A DNA stretch of 64,000 nt from CALHVX01 sp964640725 (GCA_964640725.1 CAZXIJ010000001.1:124001-188000); one strand, 5' to 3'; numbered from the stretch's first letter, positions 8,110 to 17,533 are shown. The notes: generated by a model from the letters alone, not told the origin. Numbers and translations are program-made.

Positions 8110-8966
8110 CCGCCGCCTTCGTGGTGTTTGACGTGCCCGGCCGTCGGCGTCGCGAAGTGCGTCCCGATAATCAGCACGTCGCTGTCGACGTACTGCCGCA
8201 GCAGCGATTCCCGGGTCGCCCGGCCCTGACCCTGATCGAAGTCAGCGCTGCTGCACCAGTCCGTGCGCGTCATCTGGCAGGGGTGATGGATGCAGTCCCC
8301 GGTAATCAGCGCCTCGGCGCCGTCTGACTCGATATGGACACTGACGTGGCCGGGGGTGTGTCCGGGGGTTGGCTCCAGCCGCACCTCGTCGCAAACCTGA
8401 TGGGTCTCCGTGACCAGATCGACCAGCCCGGCATCGACCACAGGCCGCACGGAATCGGCAATCACCGGCCCGTATACCGCCTCGTCTTCGGCGGCGTCCC
8501 AGTAGCGCCACTCGGTCTCGGCAAAGAGGTATCGAGCCTGCTCGAAGGTCGGCTGCCAGGCACCGTCGACCAGCATGGTGTTCCAGCCTACGTGGTCGAC
8601 GTGCAAGTGCGTGCACAGCACCGTGTCGATGGTTTCCCGGGCATAGCCGAGCCCCTCGATATCGCTCAGGAAAGCCGTCTGCAGCTGGCTCCAGGCGGGA
8701 ATGTTGCGTTCCTTGTCGTTGCCGATGCAGGTGTCGACCATGATACGGCGGCTGCCGGTGTCGATGATCAAGGCATGCACGCTCATGATCAGCTTGCCGT
8801 CGGGCGTCATGAAATGCGGCGCCATCCAGGACAGGGGCGCGCAGGCCTCAGGCGTGGCGTCCGGCAGGATGAAGCGGCTGCCGCCCGCCATCTCCATCTC
8901 CACCACCCGGGTCACTTTGACAGATCCGATCTGCCAGCTTTGGCTATAGCCAGATGCAACGGTCAT
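8082..8966 (-). CDS. Metallo-beta-lactamase fold hydrolase
   Basis: A 294-residue member of the MBL superfamily with THLHVDHVGW (H-x-H-x-D-H) near residue 115, the histidine of PTPGHTPGHVSV, and the aspartate of ALITGDCIHH. The pattern matches the quorum-quenching/AHL-lactonase-like and related small-molecule hydrolase branch (COG0491); the substrate is unknown. The ATG at 8966 follows a strong GGGGGAGGG sequence. It is divergent from the acyl-CoA synthetase at 9098 and overlaps the convergent small membrane protein gene by 28 bases at its 3' end. Confidence 0.85.
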   Translation of the reverse strand: MTVASGYSQSWQIGSVKVTRVVEMEMAGGSRFILPDATPEACAPLSWMAPHFMTPDGKLIMSVHALIIDTGSRRIMVDTCIGNDKERNIPAWSQLQTAFLSDIEGLGYARETIDTVLCTHLHVDHVGWNTMLVDGAWQPTFEQARYLFAETEWRYWDAAEDEAVYGPVIADSVRPVVDAGLVDLVTETHQVCDEVRLEPTPGHTPGHVSVHIESDGAEALITGDCIHHPCQMTRTDWCSSADFDQGQGRATRESLLRQYVDSDVLIIGTHFATPTAGHVKHHEGGGYWLDCSAS

Positions 8967-9097
8967 GACGCCCTCCCCCAAGGTTGCGCCCGATGATACG
9001 CAACGTCCTGCCGCACGCGCCAGCGACGCTTCGCCTTGCTGGCAGGCGGGCCCATCGCTAAGGTCTCGCGGCAGATCACAGACAGCCGAGGACGCCG

Positions 9098-10909
9098 ATG
9101 GGAATTCGCGACATCGTCAGCACATTGAGCAACGTGCCGACGTTGCTGAAGCTCAAAAAAGCCATGAAGCCCCGGCCACTGACCGACCGCGACAGCCTCG
9201 GGGCCCGGCTCGAGCACAACGCCCAGCATTTCGGCGATCGGCCCGCCATCCTCTGTGAGGGCCGGACCGTGACCTGGGGCGAGCTGAACGGCGAAGCCAA
9301 TCAGCTCGCACGCGCCCTCGAGGCGGAGGGCGTGCAAGCCGGCGACACAGTCAGCATCATCATGGAGAACCGGATCGAGTTCCTGGCCACGGTGTTCGCG
9401 CTGAACAAGCTGGGCGCGATCGGCGCGCTGATCAACACCAACCTGATCGGGCGGCCCCTGACACACTGCATCGAAACGACCCAATCCAAAAAATGCATCG
9501 TCGGCGCCGAGCGGCAAGATGCCGTGGCTGACGTGCTTGGCGATCTGTCGCTGCAGGAAGGCCAGGACTTCCTGTTCATGGCGGACACGGGCCCCACGAA
9601 TTGTCCGAACTGGGCCCGGGACCTGAACGGGCTGAGCGAGACGCAGGACGCCGGCAACGTGGCGACGACCGGGGCCCAGACGCTGGGCAACAACGCGCTG
9701 TACATCTTTACCTCTGGCACCACGGGCCTGCCCAAGGCAGCGGTGCTGAGCAATCGTCGCTATCTGGGCAGCGGCGCGCTGGCTCAGATCGCCGGCCTGC
9801 GCTGCACGGAACAAGATCGTATCTATCTGTGCCTGCCGCTCTACCACGGCACCGGACTGATCATCGGAGTCGGCGCTGCGCTGCACAGCGGCGCCAGCAT
9901 GTTTGTGCGCCGGCGCTTTTCCGCCAGCAATTTCCTGAGCGACGTGCGCGATCATCACTGCACCGCGCTGATCTACATAGGCGAGCTTTGTCGCTACCTG
10001 TGCAATACCCCCAGCACCGGCGGCAACGATGCCGACAACCCGCTGCGGGCGGCCATGGGCAACGGTTTGCGGCCAGACATCTGGCACGAATTCAAAAATC
10101 GCTACGGCATCGAGCGCATCAGCGAGTTTTACGGTTCCAGTGAAGGCAATGTGTCCTTTGCCAATTTGATGAACAAAGACCAGACCATGGGCATGACGGC
10201 GAACAGCATCGCCCTGGTGCGCTACGACGTCGATGCCGAAGAAATCGTGCGTGACGCCAACGGCCGGGCGATCGAGGTCGAGGCCGGCGAGCCCGGCCTG
10301 TTGCTTGGGGAAATCACCCCGCAGTCAACCTTCGAGGGCTACACAGACCAGGCCGCGACGGAAAAGAAGATCGTGCGCAACCTGCGCAAAGACGGCGATG
10401 CCTGGTTCGACACCGGCGACCTGATTCGCGAGATCGACGTCGGCTTCAACCTGGGCTATCCGCACTACCAGTTTGTTGACCGCCTGGGCGACACCTTCCG
10501 CTGGAAGTCCGAAAACGTCTCCACGAACGAGGTGGGCGAGATCATCAACAGTCACCCCCAGGTACAGTTCAGCAACGTTTACGGCGTCGAGGTGCCTAAG
10601 GCCGACGGCCGCGCCGGCATGGCCGCGCTGGCCCTGAACATCGGCGTCGAGGCACTGGATCTGGCGGACTTCAGCCGCTACGTGCAAGCAGAACTGCCGG
10701 CCTACGCGGTTCCGGTGTTCCTGCGCGTGCAGCAGGAGGTCGACGTGACCGGCACGTTCAAGATGGTGAAAGGCGATCTGCGCAAGAGCGGCTACGACCT
10801 GGCACAGGTCACCGATCCGCTGTACGTCATGATGCCGGGCGCCGAGCGCTACGAGCCACTGACCGCAGCGCTGGCCGAACGCATCGCCAGCGGCGATGCA
10901 CGCTTTTGA
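9098..10909 (+). CDS. Long-chain acyl-CoA synthetase, FadD6/VLACS type
   Basis: A 603-residue adenylate-forming enzyme that activates long or very long chain fatty acids to CoA thioesters through an acyl-AMP. The P-loop-like motif YIFTSGTTGLPK lies near residues 203-214, the adenylation motif appears as YGSSEGN, and DTGDL is followed by the hinge FRWKSENVSTNE. The pattern FRWKSENVST is typical of the very-long-chain acyl-CoA synthetase/fatty acid transport protein branch rather than classical FadD. A CGAGGA site precedes the ATG. It lies just upstream of the molybdenum hydroxylase genes. Confidence 0.9.
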   Translation: MGIRDIVSTLSNVPTLLKLKKAMKPRPLTDRDSLGARLEHNAQHFGDRPAILCEGRTVTWGELNGEANQLARALEAEGVQAGDTVSIIMENRIEFLATVFALNKLGAIGALINTNLIGRPLTHCIETTQSKKCIVGAERQDAVADVLGDLSLQEGQDFLFMADTGPTNCPNWARDLNGLSETQDAGNVATTGAQTLGNNALYIFTSGTTGLPKAAVLSNRRYLGSGALAQIAGLRCTEQDRIYLCLPLYHGTGLIIGVGAALHSGASMFVRRRFSASNFLSDVRDHHCTALIYIGELCRYLCNTPSTGGNDADNPLRAAMGNGLRPDIWHEFKNRYGIERISEFYGSSEGNVSFANLMNKDQTMGMTANSIALVRYDVDAEEIVRDANGRAIEVEAGEPGLLLGEITPQSTFEGYTDQAATEKKIVRNLRKDGDAWFDTGDLIREIDVGFNLGYPHYQFVDRLGDTFRWKSENVSTNEVGEIINSHPQVQFSNVYGVEVPKADGRAGMAALALNIGVEALDLADFSRYVQAELPAYAVPVFLRVQQEVDVTGTFKMVKGDLRKSGYDLAQVTDPLYVMMPGAERYEPLTAALAERIASGDARF

Positions 10910-11009
10910 TGCACGCTTTGCAAGCACGCCGGGCCGGAGAGACAGGCGACGCTCTGCGATATCTCGGTTATCGTAAGCCTCATCCTGAGCAACCGGCAGC
11001 AACTGCACC

Positions 11010-11474
11010 ATGGCGAAACTCAACATCAACGGCGCTACCCGGGAACTGACTTTTGATCCAGGCACGCCGCTGCTGTGGGTGCTGCGCGAACAGGCTGGTC
11101 TGACCGGTACCAAGTACGGCTGCGGCATCGCCCAGTGCGGCGCCTGCACGGTGCACGTTGACGGCCAGGCCGTCCGCGCCTGCGTTTATCCGGCCGACGC
11201 AGTGCAGCCCAGCCAGAAGATCGTCACCATCGAAGGGTTATCGGAAGACGGCAATCACCCGGTTCAGCAAGCGTGGTCGGAACTCGATGTTCCGCAGTGC
11301 GGCTACTGCCAGGCCGGCATGATCATGGCGGCCTCGGCGCTGCTGGCGAGCAACCCGAACCCCAGCGACGCCGACATCGACTCTGGCATCACCAACATCT
11401 GCCGCTGCGGCACACTGCAGCGGGTCCGCAAGGGCATTCATCGCGCAGCGGAACTCGGCACGGAGGTCAGCTAG
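11010..11474 (+). CDS. iorA: 2Fe-2S subunit of an isoquinoline-oxidoreductase-type molybdenum hydroxylase
   Basis: A 154-residue protein with the two [2Fe-2S] cluster domains of the xanthine dehydrogenase family small subunit: CGIAQCGACTVHVDG around residues 40-55 with a further C in AVRAC, then CGYCQAGM near residue 101 and NICRCGT near residue 131. It passes electrons from the molybdopterin subunit coded next (start three bases after this stop). The order small subunit then large subunit, and the absence of a FAD subunit, fit IorA/IorB-type periplasmic hydroxylases and related aldehyde oxidoreductases. Confidence 0.88.
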   Translation: MAKLNINGATRELTFDPGTPLLWVLREQAGLTGTKYGCGIAQCGACTVHVDGQAVRACVYPADAVQPSQKIVTIEGLSEDGNHPVQQAWSELDVPQCGYCQAGMIMAASALLASNPNPSDADIDSGITNICRCGTLQRVRKGIHRAAELGTEVS

Positions 11475-11476
11475 CC

Positions 11477-13665
11477 ATGACGACAACGCATCACGCAAAA
11501 ACAGTAAAGATCAGCCGCCGCCGCTTCGTGTTCGGCACTGCCCAGGCCGCTGGGGGCCTTGCCATTGGCATGAGCCTGGGCGGCTGCGCCGCTGACGGCA
11601 CCGCCCTCGACGCCAACACGGCCCTGACCGGTGACCCCAGCGAGGTCACGGCCTGGGCACTCATTCACCCGGACGATCGAGTGGTGATCCGTATTGCGCG
11701 TTCCGAAATGGGCCAGGGCACGCTCACAGGCCTTGCCCAGCTGGTCGCCGAAGAGCTGGAGTGCGACTGGTCGAAGGTCGAGACGGAATATCCGACCCCG
11801 GGGGAAAACCTGGCCCGGGACCGGGTCTGGGGCAATTTCTCCACCGGCGGCAGCCGCGGCATTCGCGGCAGCCACCAGTATGTGCGGGAGGGCGGTGCCG
11901 CCGGCCGCGAGATGCTGATCCGGGCGGCTGCCGAGCGCCTGGGCGTTGATGCCGGCGAGTGCCGGGCCAAAAACAGCGTCGTGACCCACATCCCCAGCGG
12001 GCGCAGCGTGCGCTACGGCGCCGTTGCCGCCGCCGCAGCGGCGCTCACACCGCCCGAGGCCGTGACCCTCAAGGACCCGAAGGACTGGCAGCTGATCGGC
12101 ACGGCGGTGCCGCGGCTGGATACCGCTGACAAGCTCACGGGCAAACAAATCTACGGCGCCGACCTGAACCTGCCCGGCATGGTGAACGCATCGGTCGTGG
12201 CCTGCCCGGTCCGGGGCGGGACACTCAAGTCCTACGACGCCGACAAAGTCAAAAACATGCCCGGTGTCCAGGCTGTTGTGCCCCTGGACGACAACGCAGT
12301 CGCCGTGGTCGCCGACACCTGGTGGCGTGCCAACCAGGCGATCAAGGCGTTGCCGGTAACCTGGGAAACCGGCGAGGCCGGCAAGGTCGATAGCGCCAGC
12401 ATCAGCGCGATGCTGGACGAAGGCCTGGACGCCGACGATGCCTTTGTGGGAAACCAGGCGGGCGACGCCGCGGCCGCGCTCGACGCCGCCGCGCAAACCC
12501 ACGAGGCGACCTACAGCTACCCGTTCCTGCACCACGCCACTATGGAGCCCATGAACGCCACGGCCGTCTGGACCGCTGACCGCTGCGAGGTCTGGTGCCC
12601 GACGCAGAACGGCGAAGCGGCTCTGGCCGCCGCGGCTGACGCGGCCGAACTGCCCGTCGAACAGTGTGACGTGCACAAGCTGCACCTGGGCGGCGGCTTT
12701 GGCCGGCGCGGCGCCGGCGACTTCGTGCGGCAGGCGGTGCAAATCGCGCGGGCGATGCCCGGCACGCCGGTGAAGCTGCTGTGGTCCCGGGAGGAAGACA
12801 TGCGGCAAGGCATGTACCACCCGATCACCAAGGCTAAAATCACCGGCGGCATCGATGCGGAGGGCAACCTCACGGCGCTGCACATGCGGATTTCCGGACA
12901 GTCCATCCTGGCGGGCCTGCGCCCCTCAGCGCTGCAGGACGGGGCAGATCTGGCGACCTTTCAGGGCTTGCTGCCCATGAGCGATCACAAGATCAGCTAC
13001 ACAATCCCGAACCTGCTGATCGATCACGCCATGCGCAACACCCACCTGCGACCGGGCTTCTGGCGCGGCGTCAACGTCAACCCGAACGCGATCTACATGG
13101 AGTGCTTCCTGGACGAGATGGCGCACACCGCGGGCGTTGATGCGCTGGCCTTTCGCCGCAAGCTCATGGGCGACAACCCGAAAGGGCTGGCCGTGCTCGA
13201 AACTGCCGCAGAATCGGGCGGCTGGGGCGAGCCGCTGGCCGAGGATCACGGCCGCGGGCTGGCGCTCTGCTATGCCTTTGGCAGCTATGTTGCTGCCTGC
13301 GCGGAAGTATCCGTCGACGCCGACGGCAAGCTGACCATGCACCAGATTGCCGCGGCCACCGACCCGGGTCACGTCGTCAACACCCAGCAGGTCGAGGCCC
13401 AGGTTGAAGGCTCCTTCGTGTACGGCCTGTCGGCCCTGCTCTACGGCGAGTGCACCGTCAAGGACGGCCAGGTGGAGCAGGACAATTTCCACACCTATCC
13501 ATCCATGAAGATCTCCGAGATGCCCCGGGTGACGACCAGGGCCATGCCGTCCGGCGGGTTCTGGGGCGGCGTCGGCGAGCCGACCATTGCGGTTGCGGCA
13601 CCGGCGGTCCTGAACGCGATCTTTAACGCCACCGGTGTGCGCGTGCGGCAGGTACCCCTCAAAAA
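11477..13665 (+). CDS. iorB: Molybdopterin subunit of an isoquinoline-oxidoreductase-type hydroxylase (3' end lost in gap)
   Basis: About 729 codons are visible before gap 1. A Tat signal (KISRRRFVFGTAQAAGG) ends near a GCAAD cleavage region. The molybdenum-binding text includes HLGGGFGRRG, and the catalytic glutamate is in WGGVGEPT near the C-terminus. Such enzymes hydroxylate N-heterocycles or oxidise aldehydes with water as oxygen source; the substrate is not deducible. The reading frame reaches the usual C-terminal text (VRQVPLK), so only a few residues are probably missing. Partner of iorA, likely matured in the cytoplasm and exported as a complex by Tat. Confidence 0.88.
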
Positions 13666-13765
13666 NNNNNNNNNNNNNNNNNNNNNNNNNNNNNNNNNNN
13701 NNNNNNNNNNNNNNNNNNNNNNNNNNNNNNNNNNNNNNNNNNNNNNNNNNNNNNNNNNNNNNNNN
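13666..13765. other. Assembly gap 1 (100 N)
   Basis: Exactly 100 Ns, a conventional placeholder for a gap of unknown size. It removes the end of iorB, any terminator, the promoter of the sulfur-oxidation operon and possibly further genes. The flanks share no sequence, unlike gap 2. Confidence 0.95.
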
Positions 13766-13779
13766 CAAGGCCTGAGTCC

Positions 13780-14175
13780 TTGCAAAAGCCAAGGCCGCAG
13801 CGTCTGGTCACCGCTGGCCGAGCCAGCCGGGCGCTCGCAAGGTCTGTGCTGGTGGTGCTGACTGCGGCCGGTCCCCTGGCGTTGGCCGCGCAACCGCTCG
13901 CCCCGGCGCGAACCGGCGGCCACAGCGATGACGGTGCAGCCGCCCTCGCCTGCCGAGGCTGTCACGGCACCGCGTCAAAGCTCGGCGACCTTGGCCAATG
14001 GGCCCCGGCCGATATTCTGGCCGCCCTGCGCGATTTTCGGAGCGGCGCCCGCGCCGGCACCCTCATGCCGCGTATTGCCAGGGGCTACAGCGACCTCGAG
14101 CTGAGCGCCATGGCAACCGCCCTGGGACGCGCTGACGGCAGCCCGCGGGCTGAAGACAACCCGGACGCGCGCTGA
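13780..14175 (+). CDS. fccA: Cytochrome c subunit of flavocytochrome c sulfide dehydrogenase (start uncertain)
   Basis: About 131 residues: an arginine-containing signal peptide (ARSVLVVLTAAGPLALAAQ), one haem-binding C-R-G-C-H, and a probable axial methionine in GTLMPRIARGYSD, a segment characteristic of FccA-type cytochromes. It is the electron acceptor for the FccB flavoprotein in the periplasm. The frame is open back to the gap; the TTG at 13780 is only the first available start after the Ns, so the true start may lie in the gap. Its TGA overlaps the ATG of fccB (TGATG). Confidence 0.78.
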   Translation: MQKPRPQRLVTAGRASRALARSVLVVLTAAGPLALAAQPLAPARTGGHSDDGAAALACRGCHGTASKLGDLGQWAPADILAALRDFRSGARAGTLMPRIARGYSDLELSAMATALGRADGSPRAEDNPDAR

Positions 14176-15443
14176 TGCCGCTGACGCGACGACACTGGCT
14201 GGGCGCAAGCGCATGGCTGACCGGCTGCGCGACCGGCGGCGCAGGCTCTCTGGGCAAAGCGCGGATCGCGATCATCGGCGGCGGCTTCGCCGGTGCCAGC
14301 TGCGCCGGCACGCTCAAAGCCCTGGATCCCGGTCTCGCCATCACCCTGTTCGAGCCCAGAACGCAGTACACCGCCTGCCCCCTGAGCAACCTCGCGCTGA
14401 TCGGCGAGCGCCCGCTGTCGGCACAGCAGTTTGGCTACGAGGCTCTGGCGGCGCGCGGGGTGCGCGTGCGACATCAGGCGGTACAGGGGATCGACCCGGC
14501 GCGCCGGTCGCTGACCCTCGACGACGGCGCCGAGCACCCCTACGACAAGCTGGTGCTCGCGACCGGCATCGAGATCGACTACCAGGCCTTGCCGGGCTAC
14601 GACCTGGCAGCGGCGTCGAGCCTGCCGCACGCCTGGCAGGCCGGATCGCAAACCCGGCTGCTCGCGCGCCAGCTGCGCGCCCTGCCGGAAAACGGCGTCG
14701 TGGTGATCAGCGTGCCCGCCAACCCTTACCGGTGTCCGCCCGGCCCCTACGAACGGGCCAGCCTGATCGCGCACTATCTGAAACAGGCCAAGCCCCGGGC
14801 CAAGCTGCTGGTGCTCGATGCCAAGGACCGCTTTTCCAAACAGCCGCTGTTCGAAGCGGCCTGGGCGCAGCACTATCCGGACCTTTTGGAATGGCACGGG
14901 CTCGCTGACGGCGCCGCTGTGACCGCGGTGGATGCCGGCAAGAGCCAGGTCATGACCGAGTTCGAGACCGTGCGCGGTGACGTCATCAACGTCATCCCGC
15001 CGCAAACCGCGGGCCGGCTTGCCCGCCAGGCTGGCCTGAGCGATGCCAGCGGCTGGTGCCCCATCGACGTGCCGAGCTTTCGCTCCGCCCTGGTACCCGA
15101 CGTGTATGTGATCGGCGATGCGGCCATCGCCAACGGCATGCCCAAATCGGCGTTCGCCGCCAACGCTCAGGCCCGGCTGGCCGCGGTGCAGATCCTGCGC
15201 GCGCTGGGCGAGCAGCCGCCGCTGGACAGCCCCCTCATCAACACCTGCTACAGCCTGACCACGCCGACCGAAGGCATCTCGGTGGCCGATGTCTATCGCG
15301 CCGGGCAAGGCCGCTGGCAGCCCGTCAAGGGCGCCGGCGGCACCAGCCCCATCACGGCGGCACCGGGCGTCCGCGCCCAGGAAGCCCAATACGCCCGGGA
15401 CTGGTTTGGGCATCTCACCCGCGAAGTGTTCGGCCCCGCATGA
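14175..15443 (+). CDS. fccB: Flavocytochrome c sulfide dehydrogenase, flavoprotein subunit
   Basis: A 422-residue periplasmic FAD enzyme that oxidises sulfide to sulfur and passes electrons to FccA. A Tat-type leader (PLTRRHWLGASAW) is followed by the FAD-binding IAIIGGGFAGASCA. Three cysteines match those of known FccB: the covalent-FAD cysteine in QYTACPLSN, and the redox pair in NPYRCPPGPYE and NTCYSLTTPTEG. The C-terminal FCSD domain is complete. It overlaps fccA and soxX, which argues for translational coupling in one operon. A sulfide:quinone reductase is an unlikely alternative given the cytochrome partner. Confidence 0.9.
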   Translation: MPLTRRHWLGASAWLTGCATGGAGSLGKARIAIIGGGFAGASCAGTLKALDPGLAITLFEPRTQYTACPLSNLALIGERPLSAQQFGYEALAARGVRVRHQAVQGIDPARRSLTLDDGAEHPYDKLVLATGIEIDYQALPGYDLAAASSLPHAWQAGSQTRLLARQLRALPENGVVVISVPANPYRCPPGPYERASLIAHYLKQAKPRAKLLVLDAKDRFSKQPLFEAAWAQHYPDLLEWHGLADGAAVTAVDAGKSQVMTEFETVRGDVINVIPPQTAGRLARQAGLSDASGWCPIDVPSFRSALVPDVYVIGDAAIANGMPKSAFAANAQARLAAVQILRALGEQPPLDSPLINTCYSLTTPTEGISVADVYRAGQGRWQPVKGAGGTSPITAAPGVRAQEAQYARDWFGHLTREVFGPA

Positions 15444-15892
15444 ACGTGCGGGCTGCGCCAGCGCGCAGGCTCAGCCTGCTGTTTGCGGCCCTGCTGCTGG
15501 GCAGCAATCCGATCCTGGGGGCCAAGACCCTGGCCGCGTCCGACGGGGCCGCTTCGCAGGACCGCGGCCGCGCGCTGTTCGCCGACGAAGACACCGGTCA
15601 CTGCATCCTGTGCCATCAACATCGGCAGGTCCCGGCGGCCTTTCAGGGCAACATCGGTCCCGACCTGACCGCGGTTGGCAGCCGGCTGTCCGCCGCCGCG
15701 CTGCGCGCTCGCATCGAGGACCCGACACGGCTCAATCCGGAAACGGTCATGCCCGCTTACTTCCGCGCCAGCGGCCTGCAGCAGGTCGCCCGGGACTACC
15801 GGGGCAAAACCATTCTGAGCGCGGCGCAGATCGACGATCTGGTCGCCTTCCTGGCAAACAGCCGACCAGGGGCCAGAGGCACTGCCCCGTGA
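15440..15892 (+). CDS. soxX: Sulfur-oxidation cytochrome c SoxX
   Basis: A 150-residue periplasmic monohaem cytochrome with a signal peptide (RLSLLFAALLLGSNPILG), haem site C-I-L-C-H and axial methionine in VMPAYFRASG, followed by the SoxX-typical YRGKTILSAAQIDDLVAFLA. With SoxA it attaches thiosulfate sulfur to the SoxY carrier. The start overlaps fccB (ATGA), and the stop overlaps soxY (GTGA). Confidence 0.88.
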   Translation: MNVRAAPARRLSLLFAALLLGSNPILGAKTLAASDGAASQDRGRALFADEDTGHCILCHQHRQVPAAFQGNIGPDLTAVGSRLSAAALRARIEDPTRLNPETVMPAYFRASGLQQVARDYRGKTILSAAQIDDLVAFLANSRPGARGTAP

Positions 15893-16344
15893 AGCTCGGG
15901 CGACGCACCTGGCTGCGGGCAGCGGGCACCGCCATGGCCTGCACGCTGCTGCCGCTCCCAGCGCGCGCCACGCCTGTCGCCCTTGCCGAGGCCATGGCCG
16001 AACGCTACGGCAACCGGCCGCGCCAACAGGGCAAGGTCGCGCTGCAGATACCGGCGCTGGCAGAAAACGGCCACTCGGTCGCGCTGGCAGTCACTGTCGC
16101 CAGCCCGATGACGGAGGCCGACCATGTGCAGGTCATCGACATCTGGTCCGAAGCCAACCCGTTGCCGCTGATCGCGCGCTTTACCTTGTCTCCTGACAGC
16201 GGTGAGGCCAGTGTCCGTACCCGTGTGCGCCTGGCCGACTCCCAGGTGCTCACCGCCGTCGCCGCGCTGAGCGACGGCAGCCTGTGGCAGGGCACGGCCA
16301 AAACCATTGTGACCCTCGCCGCCTGCACGGATTTCCTGATCTGA
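15889..16344 (+). CDS. soxY: SoxY-like sulfur carrier with a non-canonical C-terminus
   Basis: A 151-residue protein with a Tat-type leader (LGRRTWLRAAGTAMACTLLP) and a SoxY immunoglobulin-like body (MTEADHVQVIDIWSEANPLP). In known SoxY the substrate is bound to a cysteine in a C-terminal GGCGG arm. Here the last residues are LAACTDFLI: the cysteine (about residue 146) remains, but the flexible glycines are replaced and five residues follow it. It starts at a GTG overlapping the soxX stop and ends overlapping soxZ (TGATG). Identification as SoxY rests on position next to soxZ, leader and fold-like sequence. Confidence 0.8.
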   Translation: MKLGRRTWLRAAGTAMACTLLPLPARATPVALAEAMAERYGNRPRQQGKVALQIPALAENGHSVALAVTVASPMTEADHVQVIDIWSEANPLPLIARFTLSPDSGEASVRTRVRLADSQVLTAVAALSDGSLWQGTAKTIVTLAACTDFLI

Positions 16345-16682
16345 TGGCCGCCAGCGCGTTTGGCCGGGTGCGCCTGGCGGTCCCCAACCCGGTAGCCGCC
16401 GGACAGGTGGTGACCATTCGCACGCTGATCGCACACCCTATGGAGAGCGGCTTTCGCCGCGACGCGAAGGGCCAGCGTCTGCCTCGCAACATCATCGAGC
16501 GGTTTGAGTGCCGGCTCGACGACGCCCTGGTGTTCCGCGCGGAGCTGCAGCCCGGCATCGCCGCTAACCCGTTCATCGAGTTTCGCCTGCGGGCGACGCG
16601 CAGCGGCACGCTGCACTTCCGCTGGCAGGATCAGCACGGCAATCACCACGAGGCGCAACGTGCGCTCGAAGTCACCGGCTGA
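16344..16682 (+). CDS. soxZ: SoxZ, partner of the SoxY carrier
   Basis: A 112-residue protein without a signal peptide, as expected because SoxZ is co-exported with Tat-borne SoxY. It shows the family segments VVTIRTLIAHPMESGFRRD and NPFIEFRLRATRSGTLHFRW and lacks cysteines. The SoxYZ heterodimer carries sulfur intermediates among the Sox enzymes. The ATG overlaps the soxY stop; soxA begins inside its last 23 bases. Confidence 0.9.
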   Translation: MAASAFGRVRLAVPNPVAAGQVVTIRTLIAHPMESGFRRDAKGQRLPRNIIERFECRLDDALVFRAELQPGIAANPFIEFRLRATRSGTLHFRWQDQHGNHHEAQRALEVTG

Positions 16683-17508
16683 GCGTTGCCGCAGCTGGCA
16701 GCTGTTCATCGCAGCCGCGCTCACGGTGGCGCTGGCCGCTGCCAGCGGGTGCGCGCCGGCCCCCGACGCGAGCGCCGAACCTGCAGCCCCGACCTGGCCT
16801 CGACCGGCACCCCGATCCGGCTACGCGTTTCAGCAGGCGGACACGCAGGCCCTGCAGGACGACCCCTTCGCAAACCCTGGGCTGCTGTGGGTCGACCAGG
16901 GCGCTGCGCTATGGGCGGACGCAACGCAGGGGCCGTCCTGTGCCAGCTGCCACCGGGCAACGGACCCGGTCCGGCATCCCCTTGCCGACGCAGCCCATCG
17001 TTACCCGCGCTTCGACGCACAGCGTCAGCGGCTCATCAACCTGGAGCAACAGATCAACCGCTGTCGCGTCGACCGCCAGGGACGGCCCGCCTATGCCTGG
17101 GAGTCCCCGCCGCTGCTGGCGCTCACGACCTACCTGGCCCACCAGGCCCGCGGCAGCGAGGTCACGCTGGCGATCACGCCCGAGACGGCGCCCTTTCTGG
17201 CCCTTGGCCGCCAGTACTACTACGAGCGGCGGGGGCAGATGAACCTGGCCTGCCACCACTGCCACGAGCGGAGCGTCGGCGCCATGCTCCGCGGCGATCG
17301 GCTCAGCCAGGGCCTGGGCAACGGCTATCCAACCTACCGGCTGCAGTGGCAAACCATCGGCTCGCTGCAACGCCGGCTACGCTTCTGCAACGCGGGGGTG
17401 CGGGCGGAGCCCTTTGCCTTCGGGGCGGCGGAGTACGTGAACCTGGAGCTGTATCTGAAATGGCGGGCGCAGGGGCTGACCATCGAGACGCCGGCGGTGC
17501 GGCGCTGA
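16660..17508 (+). CDS. soxA: Dihaem SoxA, L-cysteine S-thiosulfotransferase subunit
   Basis: A 282-residue protein if read from the GTG at 16660, the only in-frame start near the soxZ stop. The leader ends in AAASGC, so it may be a lipoprotein. Two haem sites, C-A-S-C-H and C-H-H-C-H, make it the dihaem form; INRCRV supplies the cysteine ligand of haem 1, and RFCNAGVRAEPF holds the catalytic persulfide cysteine. With SoxX it couples thiosulfate to SoxY. It is the last gene of the fccAB-soxXYZA run and is followed by a hairpin terminator. Confidence 0.9.
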   Translation: MRSKSPAERCRSWQLFIAAALTVALAAASGCAPAPDASAEPAAPTWPRPAPRSGYAFQQADTQALQDDPFANPGLLWVDQGAALWADATQGPSCASCHRATDPVRHPLADAAHRYPRFDAQRQRLINLEQQINRCRVDRQGRPAYAWESPPLLALTTYLAHQARGSEVTLAITPETAPFLALGRQYYYERRGQMNLACHHCHERSVGAMLRGDRLSQGLGNGYPTYRLQWQTIGSLQRRLRFCNAGVRAEPFAFGAAEYVNLELYLKWRAQGLTIETPAVRR

Positions 17509-17533
17509 GCGAGGCCGGTCGAAGGAAACAAGA

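Noticed and set aside
11471..12883. 470-codon ORF on the minus strand
   Set aside because: It is antisense to the molybdopterin subunit gene, which has intact catalytic motifs and a Tat signal.
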